Shown piece after piece: positions 1 through 5,787 of a stretch of DNA of 20,732 nt; position 1 is the stretch's first letter; the number at the start of each line of letters is the position of its first letter. The notes under the pieces are model-generated. The model saw only the letters and a list, made by a program, of their open reading frames with translations, was not told where the DNA came from and ran no database searches. The stretch covers positions 1 through 20,732 of IMG/VR virus record IMGVR_UViG_3300031857_015362; one strand, written 5' to 3'. The translations under genes and the position numbers were made by a program. This DNA comes from a virus.

Positions 1-71
1 AAGTAGCCACCGGCTAATGCGGCAGCTACTGGGAATCCGAGATCCCCAATAATTTTGAAAATGTCGCCCAT
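1..71 (-). CDS. Small phage protein, N-terminal part only
   Basis: The reading frame starts at 71 on the minus strand and runs off the window, giving 23 residues (MGDIFKIIGDLGFPVAAALA then GGY). An AGGAG ribosome site lies about 8 nt upstream. The short amphipathic start followed by a DLGFP motif and a small-residue hydrophobic stretch resembles tiny membrane or holin-like proteins common in tailed phages and the YvrJ type. The partner gene on the plus strand begins at 139, so 72-138 is a divergent promoter region. Function is unknown; the phage-style membrane peptide reading is inference from the sequence pattern. Confidence 0.6.
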   Translation of the reverse strand, partial: MGDIFKIIGDLGFPVAAALAGGY

Positions 72-138
72 TGATTCGCTCCTGTTTCTGACATTAGTAT
101 TTAGTTTTTGCCAAATTATTTGACTATGTGGGGTAAAA

Positions 139-249
139 ATGCTTAAATACAGTATGACAATATTGTTTTGGCTAATTATTTGTGTAGTTGTAGGATTCAC
201 TATTTGGTGGGTTATGGACTGGCACGATAAGTTTCCAGATGGAGATTAA
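139..249 (+). CDS. 36-aa single-span membrane peptide
   Basis: This ORF encodes 36 residues: a short polar start, one hydrophobic segment of about 20 residues (roughly residues 7-26, rich in I, L, V, W) and a charged tail ending HDKFPDGD. A GGGG-containing ribosome site precedes the ATG. It is followed after one base by another tiny ORF with its own Shine-Dalgarno site placed in this gene's last codons, which supports a compact two-gene operon. No family was recognised. Such single-span peptides are frequent in phage genomes as membrane or lysis accessory proteins, but no function can be assigned. Confidence 0.6.
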   Translation: MLKYSMTILFWLIICVVVGFTIWWVMDWHDKFPDGD

Positions 250-250
250 T

Positions 251-331
251 ATGGGAAGATTAGTAAGAGCCCGAGCGGCAAAAACAAAAGCGGCTTCTAG
301 AGCTAGAAATACTAGACGTCGTAATAAGTAA
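251..331 (+). CDS. 26-aa very basic peptide
   Basis: The ORF begins MGRLVRARAAKTKAASRARN and finishes with TRRRNK, giving about ten Arg/Lys residues in 26. GGAG lies 8 nt before the ATG, inside the end of the previous ORF. The composition suggests a nucleic-acid-binding peptide, perhaps RNA or DNA condensing, but it has no recognisable domain. Its stop codon abuts the presumed 5' end of the tmRNA acceptor piece, so its mRNA is probably the same primary transcript as tmRNA. Confidence 0.6.
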   Translation: MGRLVRARAAKTKAASRARNTRRRNK

Positions 332-399
332 AGAATTGTTGTAATCCCTTCAAAGTGAAGGCATTCTGGACGCGGGTTCGACTCCCGCCAGGTCCACCA
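332..399 (+). ncRNA. ssrA: Permuted tmRNA, acceptor (3') piece
   Basis: The segment ends with a tmRNA T-arm (GCGGG, loop TTCGACT, CCCGC; about 372-388), the 3' acceptor strand CAGGTCC (389-395), discriminator A and encoded CCA (397-399). The acceptor strand pairs 7/7 with GGGCCTG at 521-527, which lies downstream, so the tmRNA gene is circularly permuted and its product is two-piece. The sequence around the T-arm is almost that of bacterial tmRNA. Permuted tmRNAs are known in alphaproteobacteria, cyanobacteria and a subset of betaproteobacteria. The 5' boundary is an estimate: a hairpin CCTTC/GAAGG near 347-360 is probably its first helix. Confidence 0.9.
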
Positions 400-405
400 A
401 TAGAG

Positions 406-519
406 ATGATTATGAACCAAGCACTAGTTTTAAAATCAGGGTTGCTTTTTTTAGGATTGTACCTAACTTACAAGCTATCTTTAGAAATTTGGTGTTTAGT
501 TTACGGACTACTTTATTGA
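406..519 (+). CDS. 37-aa membrane ORF inside the tmRNA intervening sequence
   Basis: Between the CCA of the acceptor piece and the first G of the coding piece is an open frame starting MIMNQALVLKSGLLFLGLYL and ending CLVYGLLY, with a stop at 517-519 just before the mature tmRNA 5' end at 521. It is strongly hydrophobic (residues 8-22 and 26-36) with polar residues between. The ribosome site is poor (AGAG close to the ATG; ATG 412 is an alternative). It may be a real gene riding in the precursor spacer, or a chance frame in sequence that needs to be at least this long. No family recognised. Confidence 0.4.
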   Translation: MIMNQALVLKSGLLFLGLYLTYKLSLEIWCLVYGLLY

Positions 520-520
520 T

Positions 521-735
521 GGGCCTGCCATGGTTTCGACAGGGTGAGATAATAGAGACGGCAACACGGTAGGCGATGACCGTAAATCAAGCAAAACTAG
601 TAAATGCAAACGCATCTACATTCAAGTTCTTCGAAGTTCCAGCTTCTGTAGCTACCGCTGCAAACGCTGAGCGTTTCGAACTAGCAGCCTAAGAAACTGC
701 ACTTGCGAGGCAACTATGCCTTGTCACCCAAAATA
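521..735 (+). ncRNA. ssrA: Permuted tmRNA, coding piece with proteolysis tag
   Basis: It starts GGGCCTGCCATGGTTTCGAC, the tmRNA 5' acceptor strand and D-like region. The tag reading frame is 660-692: GCA AAC GCT GAG CGT TTC GAA CTA GCA GCC TAA, giving ANAERFELAA, close to the ANDERFALAA tag usual in betaproteobacteria. The AA end is the ClpXP degron. Resume codon GCA is chosen by homology with the GCA-AAC resume site of other tmRNAs. A hairpin AGGCA/TGCCT near 710-724 is near the 3' end; the exact end is uncertain. A terminator follows at 740. The product would rescue stalled ribosomes together with SmpB, which is not in this window. Confidence 0.9.
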
Positions 736-739
736 GTAG

Positions 740-762
740 TAGGGCCTTCGGGCCCTATTTTT
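740..762 (+). terminator. Intrinsic terminator after tmRNA
   Basis: TAGGGCC (740-746), UUCG loop (747-750), GGCCCTA (751-757), then five T. The same hairpin, stem and loop base for base, recurs after the Ro gene at 17814-17838. Confidence 0.9.
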
Positions 763-795
763 ATGGTAAATATTGTTATAGGGTCGGGAGCAAGC

Positions 796-1581
796 ATGGA
801 TCCAGTGACATTATTTGCATTAGCTAACGGCGCTGTTTCAGCGGTAAAAGCAGGATGTAAACTTTACAAAGATATAAAAGGAGCAGCTGGGGATGTTAAA
901 GATGTCCTCAAGGATCTTGACTCTCAATTCCACAAGGTCTATGAAGCTAAGGGAAAGACTCCTCCGCCTGAAGCTATAAAACAATTAAAAGAAGAAAAAG
1001 CTCGTGTCGTTGAATTAAACAAACAAGCCAATAGTAATGAGCAAACTAACATCTATACACAAATAGGAGAAGAGTTAGGAAAATACTACGATAACTATTA
1101 CAAGTGTCAAGCTATATTTGAAGAAGAAGAACGACGCAGTAAAACTCAAGTGTATCATGGAGATTCTAGTTTAGGAAAAAGAGCTTTACAACGTGTACTC
1201 ATGCGTAAACAATTAGAACAAATGAGCACAGAATTACGTGAGCTAATGGTTTATCAAAGTCCTCCAGAACTTGGCGCATTATATACTGAAGTTGAAGAAA
1301 TGATGAAAGTCATGGGCAAGGAACAAAAAACAGCCATGGCTTTAGAAATACAAAGACATAATGAAGACCAAAGACGCCGCAGACAAAGAAATGAAAAAAT
1401 GACTCGTCAAGCAGCAATTGGTGTAGGAATTGTTGTTGTAATTTTTGCCACAATGTTTTTGTTCATGTATGCTATTGGATTAAGACAAGAAAGGTTTCCA
1501 GATTTAGGAAATTGTCCTATGCCAAAGGGTTCATGGATGTACTATAAATGGACAAATACTGTTTGGGCCTCATGTCATTAA
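796..1581 (+). CDS. Coiled-coil protein with C-terminal membrane anchor
   Basis: A 261-residue protein. I place the start at ATG 796 (preceded by GGGAG) because the longer frame from 703 would read through the tmRNA and its terminator. The first ~40 residues (MDPVTLFALANGAVSAVKAG and following KDIKGAAGDVKDVLKDLD) are small-residue rich. Residues ~45-205 are highly charged with long helical heptad-like runs and an RRRRQR cluster near 196-206. A single hydrophobic helix (IGVGIVVVIFATMFLFMYAI, about residues 210-230) is followed by a ~30-residue tail with two Cys (LGNCP, WASCH). This is a familiar shape for phage structural or membrane-anchored coiled-coil proteins, but I do not recognise the family and give no function. 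Confidence 0.8.
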   Translation: MDPVTLFALANGAVSAVKAGCKLYKDIKGAAGDVKDVLKDLDSQFHKVYEAKGKTPPPEAIKQLKEEKARVVELNKQANSNEQTNIYTQIGEELGKYYDNYYKCQAIFEEEERRSKTQVYHGDSSLGKRALQRVLMRKQLEQMSTELRELMVYQSPPELGALYTEVEEMMKVMGKEQKTAMALEIQRHNEDQRRRRQRNEKMTRQAAIGVGIVVVIFATMFLFMYAIGLRQERFPDLGNCPMPKGSWMYYKWTNTVWASCH

Positions 1582-1657
1582 TTGTCAACTAACTAGACAC
1601 TTGCGGCGTTATTATATTATACAGATAAATTCTGTATTAACCAAAAAAGGAAATATT

Positions 1658-1858
1658 ATGAAATTAATCGCAACCTTAGTAGCATCTATGTTCGCAGTAA
1701 CAGCATTTGCAGCTGAACCAGCAAAGAAAGAAGAGAAAAAGGCCGATGCCAAGCCAGCCGCTAGTGCTCCAGCACCAGCTAAAGCAGATGCAAAGGCCGC
1801 TGATAAAAGCGCACCTGCTAAAAAGGACGATAAAAAAGCAGAACCTGCTAAGAAGTAA
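1658..1858 (+). CDS. Secreted Ala/Lys/Pro-rich peptide
   Basis: 66 residues. MKLIATLVASMFAVTAFA is a clear Sec signal peptide with cleavage after AFA; the rest is low-complexity (AEPAKKEEKKADAKPAASAP and repeats of AK, AD, KK, PA). RBS AAAGGAAAT precedes ATG 1658. Similar short secreted Lys/Ala-rich peptides are common in betaproteobacterial genomes, which hints at the host lineage. Upstream are TAGACA and an AT-rich TATTAT-like box plus a small ACAGA/TCTGT hairpin near 1621-1634. The role is unknown; disordered periplasmic peptides of this kind may be stress-associated. The signal peptide is seen directly; origin by transfer from the host is inference. Confidence 0.8.
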   Translation: MKLIATLVASMFAVTAFAAEPAKKEEKKADAKPAASAPAPAKADAKAADKSAPAKKDDKKAEPAKK

Positions 1859-1862
1859 TCCA

Positions 1863-2060
1863 ATTGGCGTAGTTGTATTCAGAGTTTATGATGAAGATTT
1901 TGAACTAGAATTTGACGATAATATTTACATTGGATATAAACGTCCAGAACTAGTTAAAATTCAAAAATCTGATTTTGATGATTTAAGCGACTACGTCAAG
2001 TTTAGATTATGGTTAGCTAGACAACTGGCTTTAAAGAAGTATAATGAAAAGTGGGCTTGA
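1863..2060 (+). CDS. 65-aa acidic protein, possible ATT start
   Basis: A protein-like frame begins right after the preceding stop: GVVVFRVYDEDFELEFDD, then NIYIGYKRPELVKIQKSDFD and a C-terminal LWLARQLALKKYNEKWA. It has no ATG, GTG or TTG in a suitable place; ATT at 1863 with AAGAAG upstream is the best candidate, and CTG codons further upstream (inside the previous gene, other frame) are alternatives. A programmed frameshift from the upstream gene is also possible. The composition and the terminator overlapping its stop suggest it is real. No family recognised. Confidence 0.45.
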   Translation: MGVVVFRVYDEDFELEFDDNIYIGYKRPELVKIQKSDFDDLSDYVKFRLWLARQLALKKYNEKWA

Positions 2061-2074
2061 CCCACTTTTCTTTT
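2047..2074 (+). terminator. Intrinsic terminator overlapping a stop codon
   Basis: AAAAGTGGG (2047-2055), loop CTTGA that contains the TGA stop of the preceding frame, CCCACTTTT (2061-2069), then CTTTT. Nine base pairs. Confidence 0.85.
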
Positions 2075-2086
2075 GGTGGAAATTTT

Positions 2087-2115
2087 TTGCTCTCTCAGTA
2101 GAAATACTATATAAT
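2087..2115 (+). promoter_or_regulatory. Sigma70-type promoter for the beta-barrel gene
   Basis: -35 TTGCTC (2087-2092), 17-bp spacer, -10 TATAAT (2110-2115). The spacer contains a small dyad AGTA-GAAA-TACT. The ATG at 2158 is preceded by AAAAGGAAATT. Confidence 0.7.
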
Positions 2116-2157
2116 AAGCAATGACATACAAGTCATTAAACTAAAAGGAAATTTTAA

Positions 2158-2724
2158 ATGAAGAAGTTATTTTTAGCAGCCATTATGGCTGCATCAGTCA
2201 CACTTGCACAGGCGGCAGATCCTTACTTTCAAGTAGCAAACAGCTGGCAAGAAAATCGAGTAACCAATGCTAACAGTATTGCTCCAGATGTTGTTATTGG
2301 AGTTAAAGAAGGCAATTGGCAATATTCAGGTATGGCACAATTTAGCCAAGCAGAATGGGGTAATGGTACCATTACAAATTCTGTAGAAGGTCGCGTTCGT
2401 TACAATTTTAATCCAATGACAAATTTTAAATTACGTCCTTGGACTCAAGTACGTCTTGGAGAACAAATTACCTCAACTAATAATTTTGCTTACTATGCAG
2501 CAGATTTGGGATTGACTGTTCCTGTGATTAGAACTTTTGATCTTGATTTCACATATCGTTATCGTGATGCTTTTAACACAGCTAACAATTTCCAAACTAA
2601 TCGTTATGGAGTTGAAGGTAAACTCAAATTGACTAATAAAGATACAGTTGGTGTTCGTTATACACAAAGCTATGGCGACAGTGAAACTAACGCATGGCGT
2701 TTGCAATACACTAGAGCATTTTAA
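2158..2724 (+). CDS. Outer-membrane beta-barrel-like protein
   Basis: 188 residues with an N-terminal Sec signal (MKKLFLAAIMAASVTLAQA, cleavage before ADPYFQ). The mature part shows alternating polar/aromatic strands typical of a small outer-membrane barrel (WQYSGMAQFSQAEW, SVEGRVRYNF, LRPWTQVRLG, FDLDFTYRYRDA, YGVEGKLKL, TVGVRYTQSYG, WRLQYTRAF) and ends in phenylalanine, the usual C-terminal signature recognised by the Bam machinery. The family is not identified beyond that. A phage gene for an outer-membrane protein could act in superinfection exclusion, permeability or surface change in the infected cell. It has its own promoter and terminator, so it is a monocistronic unit. Confidence 0.8.
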   Translation: MKKLFLAAIMAASVTLAQAADPYFQVANSWQENRVTNANSIAPDVVIGVKEGNWQYSGMAQFSQAEWGNGTITNSVEGRVRYNFNPMTNFKLRPWTQVRLGEQITSTNNFAYYAADLGLTVPVIRTFDLDFTYRYRDAFNTANNFQTNRYGVEGKLKLTNKDTVGVRYTQSYGDSETNAWRLQYTRAF

Positions 2725-2736
2725 TTAGAAATCGCC

Positions 2737-2764
2737 AAAGGGGCTTGATTGCCCCTTTATTTTT
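2737..2764 (+). terminator. Intrinsic terminator
   Basis: AAAGGGGC (2737-2744), loop TTGATT (2745-2750), GCCCCTTT (2751-2758), A, then five T. Its loop is also the -35 box of the next promoter. Confidence 0.88.
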
Positions 2765-2773
2765 ATGTATAAT
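2745..2773 (+). promoter_or_regulatory. Promoter nested in the terminator
   Basis: -35 TTGATT (2745-2750) is the loop of the preceding terminator; 17 bp later is TATAAT (2768-2773). It would drive the operon from 2799. Confidence 0.65.
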
Positions 2774-2798
2774 CATGCATTAACTAAGCGAGACATCA

Positions 2799-3035
2799 AT
2801 GGATATGACACAAGCAGCAACATTCTTAGGTTCGAGTATATTATTAATGATGGGCATAGTTGTCCTTGTAATTGGCATTGTCGTTATTAATAATATATTA
2901 AGCAGATATTGGAAACCTGTAAGTATTTTTACACCGGATAGTTGGAAGGGATTTCATCCTCCAATTTATCATAGCGAACAAACAAGAGTTGACCCTCCTT
3001 TGAAAGAAACTAATGAACACAATTCCAACAAATGA
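2799..3035 (+). CDS. 78-aa membrane protein
   Basis: One strong hydrophobic helix (FLGSSILLMMGIVVLVIGIV, about residues 9-29) precedes a proline-rich polar tail (FTPDSWKGFHPPIYHSEQTR...). ATG 2799 lies 26 nt below the -10 box; the ribosome site is weak (GCGAGAC). The 3' end overlaps the next small ORF by 23 nt. No family recognised. It is probably an inner-membrane accessory protein of the phage. Confidence 0.6.
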   Translation: MDMTQAATFLGSSILLMMGIVVLVIGIVVINNILSRYWKPVSIFTPDSWKGFHPPIYHSEQTRVDPPLKETNEHNSNK

Positions 3036-3141
3036 AAAATCAAAAACATGGTTGGATAAGTATGAAAGAGTAGTTGACAATATTTTAAGAATATTGTGGA
3101 TTGCTTTTATTATAAAGATCGTGTTCTATGGATATTCCTAA
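3013..3141 (+). CDS. 42-aa membrane peptide overlapping both neighbours
   Basis: A 42-residue frame starts MNTIPTNEKSKTWLDKYERV and continues VDNILRILWIAFIIKIVFYG YS, with a hydrophobic C-terminal helix (about residues 23-40). It overlaps the upstream gene by 23 nt and the downstream BPL_N-like gene by 14 nt, and GAAAGAAA lies upstream, which is typical of translational coupling. No family recognised; the charged-then-hydrophobic layout suggests a tail-anchored membrane peptide. Confidence 0.55.
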   Translation: MNTIPTNEKSKTWLDKYERVVDNILRILWIAFIIKIVFYGYS

Positions 3142-3784
3142 AGGTTGTATAGCACTATTCATACATCAACCAAAGTGTTCAGTTCAAAGTGGCAATGGCA
3201 TCGTGCATGCCTTAAGCCCGCATTACAGATTTAAAATTTTTACTAGACATGATCTAGAAGATGATTTTTTTGATGACGTAGATATTGTCTGTGTTCCCGG
3301 AGGAATAGGTGACAGCGAAAGTTACAAATATCTAATGAAAGAACATGAACAAAAAATTAAACGGTTTGTTCAAAGAGGTGGAAAGTATTTAGGAATATGT
3401 ATGGGGGCTTATTGGGCCGACCGATATTATTTTGATTTACTTTGCGATGTAAGAGCAGAACAGTATATTATACGTCCTGGAACTGATACAAGACGTCCAC
3501 ATGCTAAAAACCAAACTGTGTTATGGAAAGGACAAGAAGAAAAAATGTTCTTTTATGATGGTTGTGCATTTACTGGTGCTGGCCTTGGTGTATCAGATAT
3601 TTGGGCTCTTTACCCAAACGGTGATCCAATGGCCATTATACAAGGCCGTTTAGGATTAATCGGATGCCATCCAGAAAGTGAACCTCATTGGTATGACAAC
3701 TATAGTTGGATGCAAGGAAAATACCATAATGGTGAACATCACAAGTTGTTACTTGAATTTGTTGACGAATTAATGAAAGCGTAA
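3128..3784 (+). CDS. BPL_N / class I glutamine amidotransferase-like protein
   Basis: 218 residues with the flavodoxin-like amidotransferase fold signatures: VCVPGG near residue 55-60, the nucleophile elbow GICMGAY (Cys near 91) and GCHPES (His near 175, followed by Glu). This Cys-His-Glu arrangement matches the domain found alone or at the N-terminus of some biotin-protein ligases (BPL_N) and in DJ-1/PfpI-type proteins. No ligase domain follows, so it acts alone or with a partner. The substrate is unknown; modification of a small molecule or peptide is possible. It is the last gene of the operon from 2799. Motif identification is firm, function is inference. Confidence 0.8.
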   Translation: MDIPKGCIALFIHQPKCSVQSGNGIVHALSPHYRFKIFTRHDLEDDFFDDVDIVCVPGGIGDSESYKYLMKEHEQKIKRFVQRGGKYLGICMGAYWADRYYFDLLCDVRAEQYIIRPGTDTRRPHAKNQTVLWKGQEEKMFFYDGCAFTGAGLGVSDIWALYPNGDPMAIIQGRLGLIGCHPESEPHWYDNYSWMQGKYHNGEHHKLLLEFVDELMKA

Positions 3785-3840
3785 TTGATTTTTTCAATGA
3801 CGCTTATTAAAAAATACCATAGAAAAAATCAATAAATCGC

Positions 3841-3894
3841 TTGATTTTATAGTTAAATACTATTACAATGCAATTATAAGAACATAGGTTCTTA
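3841..3894 (+). promoter_or_regulatory. ahpC promoter with 5' hairpin
   Basis: -35 TTGATT (3841-3846), 17-bp spacer, -10 TACAAT (3864-3869). The spacer holds a dyad ATAGT-TAAAT-ACTAT (3849-3863). Immediately after the predicted start is TAAGAAC-ATAG-GTTCTTA (3877-3894), a perfect 7-bp inverted repeat that could be an operator or an mRNA-protecting hairpin. The ahpC ATG is 30 nt further. Confidence 0.7.
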
Positions 3895-3924
3895 GAAGTT
3901 TTCAACACACACAAGGAGAATGAT

Positions 3925-4482
3925 ATGAAAACAGTTGGACATAAATTAGAGAAATTTGCTATCACTGGTGTCAAGCCAGGACAACCAGAAGATGCTTTCT
4001 TCACAATTACCGATGAAAGTTTTGCCGGCAAGTGGAAAGTAATCGTTTACTACCCAAAAGACTTCACATTTGTTTGCCCTACAGAGATTGTAGCCTATGA
4101 CAAACTAGCAAGTGACTTTGCTGACCGTGACGCAGTATTGCTAACAGGTAGCACAGACAATGAGTTCTGCAAAGTGGCATGGCAAAAAGCACACCCAGAT
4201 CTTCAAAAGATCACGCACACTCAGTTTGCCGATACACAGCGTTACGATCCAGACACAAGTGATAACTTGAGCTTGATCGAACAGTTGGGTGTATTCTATG
4301 CTCCAGCAGGTGCCGCACTTCGCGCAACATTCATCGTTGATCCTGATAATGTTATCCAACACGTCACAGTCAACAACTTGAACGTTGGTCGCTCACCAGA
4401 AGAAACACTTCGTGTTTTAGATGCTCTACAAACTGGCGAACTATGTGCCTGTAACCGTGTAGTAGGCGGCGAAACTCTTTAA
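3925..4482 (+). CDS. ahpC: Peroxiredoxin AhpC
   Basis: 185 residues of typical 2-Cys peroxiredoxin (AhpC/Prx1). The peroxidatic cysteine is in KDFTFVCPTEIVAY (about residue 50) and the resolving cysteine near the C-terminus in GELCACNRV; the PxxxT(S)xxC environment is present. It reduces H2O2, organic hydroperoxides and peroxynitrite and needs a reductant, here probably the AhpD encoded two genes on (no AhpF is visible). An AAGGAG site precedes the ATG. Codons are enriched in AAC, AAG, CGT and CTA/CTT in contrast to the AT-rich neighbours, suggesting high expression. The stop overlaps the next ATG (TAATG). Confidence 0.95.
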   Translation: MKTVGHKLEKFAITGVKPGQPEDAFFTITDESFAGKWKVIVYYPKDFTFVCPTEIVAYDKLASDFADRDAVLLTGSTDNEFCKVAWQKAHPDLQKITHTQFADTQRYDPDTSDNLSLIEQLGVFYAPAGAALRATFIVDPDNVIQHVTVNNLNVGRSPEETLRVLDALQTGELCACNRVVGGETL

Positions 4483-4682
4483 TGGAAACTAGGACAAGGA
4501 CCTTAGTCAAGACTATCATCTATAGAATTTGGGTCATATGCTCAACCTATGTGATGTTGTTAATAACAGGACAAAGTCTAACGCAGGCCCTTGTTCCTAC
4601 TATTGTTATAAATTGTGTCTGGATGACGTCATACTATTTGTATGATAGACTTTGGGCAAATATTAAATGGGGACGAAAATGA
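4482..4682 (+). CDS. DUF2061-like membrane protein
   Basis: 66 residues with the family-like start RTLVKTIIYRIWVICSTYVM, a two-helix hairpin (about 14-32 and 38-57) and a WxxxxYYLYDRLW motif near the end. These features match DUF2061 small membrane proteins. It is translationally coupled to ahpC (ATG overlaps the ahpC TAA) and its last codons contain the ahpD ribosome site. Its place between ahpC and ahpD suggests a link with redox or membrane protection, but the family has no established function. Confidence 0.75.
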   Translation: METRTRTLVKTIIYRIWVICSTYVMLLITGQSLTQALVPTIVINCVWMTSYYLYDRLWANIKWGRK

Positions 4683-5185
4683 GTTTTATTGAATCAATTA
4701 AAGAAGCATTGCCAGAATACGCAAAGGACACTAAGTTAAATCTTGATGCTGTCCTTTTGCGTAGCACATTAGATGCAGATGTGGCTATGGGCTGTGCTGT
4801 AGCCGCACTCGCCGCAACTGGTAACGGAAAGGTACTTTCTGTCTTGTTAGCAGATGCTCCGGTACACGCAGAGTCAGCAATGACAGCCGCAAGCATCATG
4901 GCCCAAAACAACGTTTGGTATCCATATGTTGAAATGGCTGACGACGAGCAGTTAAAAGGATTGCCAGCACAGTTACGCATGAACGCAATCGCAAGTCATG
5001 GCGGAACTACTAAGGCAAACTTTGAAGCGTTCAGTCTTGCAGCCAGTATTGTTGGCAAGTGTCATTTCTGTGTTAAGGCACACTACGACACGCTCAAGAA
5101 GGAAGGCTACACCGTTGAGCAGTTACGAGATATTGGACGTATTGCTTCAGTTATGAATAGTGTGGCGAAAGTACTCAACAGTTAA
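4679..5185 (+). CDS. ahpD: Alkylhydroperoxidase AhpD
   Basis: 168 residues from ATG 4679, chosen because MSFIESIKEALPEYAKDTKL aligns with the known AhpD N-terminus; an upstream in-frame ATG at 4667 is possible. The AhpD/CMD signature KCHFCVKAHY gives the redox CxxC (Cys-His-Phe-Cys near residue 130) with nearby catalytic His (VKAHYD). AhpD is a trimeric disulfide reductase that recycles AhpC, in mycobacteria via lipoamide and Lpd. Its coupling with ahpC here suggests a self-contained peroxide defence using host lipoamide. Length is close to the usual ~175. It overlaps the previous stop by 4 nt. Confidence 0.92.
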   Translation: MSFIESIKEALPEYAKDTKLNLDAVLLRSTLDADVAMGCAVAALAATGNGKVLSVLLADAPVHAESAMTAASIMAQNNVWYPYVEMADDEQLKGLPAQLRMNAIASHGGTTKANFEAFSLAASIVGKCHFCVKAHYDTLKKEGYTVEQLRDIGRIASVMNSVAKVLNS

Positions 5186-5232
5186 CTGATAGTATTTTAA
5201 TGATTTTCACTATGTACTTTAGGTAGTTTTCC

Positions 5233-5284
5233 ATGTATTATAATGATACATACAGTTACACAGACAGTATGTTAATTTGTTAAC
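5233..5284 (+). promoter_or_regulatory. pqqA promoter and operator-like dyads
   Basis: A -10 TATAAT (5239-5244) lies exactly inside an inverted repeat ATGTAT (5233-5238) / ATACAT (5246-5251); a -35 match is poor, which suggests activator or alternative control. A second dyad GTTAA/TTAAC (5271-5284) abuts the AAGGAG of pqqA. Confidence 0.5.
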
Positions 5285-5297
5285 AAGGAGAATTACT

Positions 5298-5369
5298 ATG
5301 TGGACAAAACCAGAAGCAGTTGAAATGCGTTATGGATTCGAAATCACAATGTACGTGATGAATCGTTAA
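5298..5369 (+). CDS. pqqA: PqqA, precursor peptide of coenzyme PQQ
   Basis: A 23-residue ORF encoding MWTKPEAVEMRYGFEITMYV MNR with AAGGAG placed 7 nt before the ATG. It matches the PqqA pattern: MWxKP start, glutamate 15 and tyrosine 19 spaced E-x3-Y in GFEITMY, and NR at the end; known PqqA peptides are 22-24 residues. In the pathway PqqE links the Glu and Tyr side chains with PqqD as chaperone, then PqqB/F/C complete PQQ. None of these is in the window, so the peptide would be used by the host enzymes. It has its own promoter region. The assignment rests on sequence pattern only, but the match is close over the whole length. Confidence 0.85.
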   Translation: MWTKPEAVEMRYGFEITMYVMNR

Positions 5370-5385
5370 TAGTCGTAAATAGTTG

Positions 5386-5787
5386 ATGAAGAAAGTAGTA
5401 GTCAACGGAACTTTCGATGTTATACACCCTGGGCATTTAGCGTTACTTAATTACGCTAAATCGCTTGGGGATTTTCTTATTGTAGCAATCGATTCTGATA
5501 GCAGAGTATCAGAACTCAAAGGACCACAGCGGCCAATTAATTCCCAACACGAACGTAAATTACTATTAGAAAATTTACGAGCAGTTGATGAAGTACGCAT
5601 ATTTGAAACGAGTGAACAACTAGTTGACATTATTAAACAATGTGCTATAATGGTCAAAGGATCTGATTATAAAGGTAAAAGTGTTTTAGGTGAAGCACAT
5701 TGTCAGGTTATATATTTTGAAAGAATCAATGAATACTCCAGCACTGCCAAAATTCAACATATTGTTAATCGGGGACGCTTGCCATGA
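5386..5787 (+). CDS. HldE-C/RfaE-type nucleotidyltransferase
   Basis: 133 residues of the cytidylyltransferase-like family: VNGTFDVIHPGHLALLNYAK carries the HxGH catalytic motif (HPGH, ~residues 15-18), GPQRPINSQHERKLLLENL matches the RPxxxQxxR binding loop and YSSTAKI matches the (I)SST motif that closes the active site. Relatives transfer AMP to heptose-1-phosphate or CMP to glycerol-phosphate. ATG 5386 is preferred over TTG 5383; the ribosome site is weak. The gene overlaps the kinase gene that follows, recreating as two proteins the domains that HldE fuses. Likely sugar-nucleotide synthesis for surface glycan. Confidence 0.8.
   Translation: MKKVVVNGTFDVIHPGHLALLNYAKSLGDFLIVAIDSDSRVSELKGPQRPINSQHERKLLLENLRAVDEVRIFETSEQLVDIIKQCAIMVKGSDYKGKSVLGEAHCQVIYFERINEYSSTAKIQHIVNRGRLP

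Noticed and set aside
703-795. N-terminal extension of the 796 gene
   Set aside because: It would translate through the tmRNA coding piece and its terminator.
1612-1863. Minus-strand ORF opposite the Ala/Lys-rich peptide
   Set aside because: It is the complement of the low-complexity codons and lacks a ribosome site.
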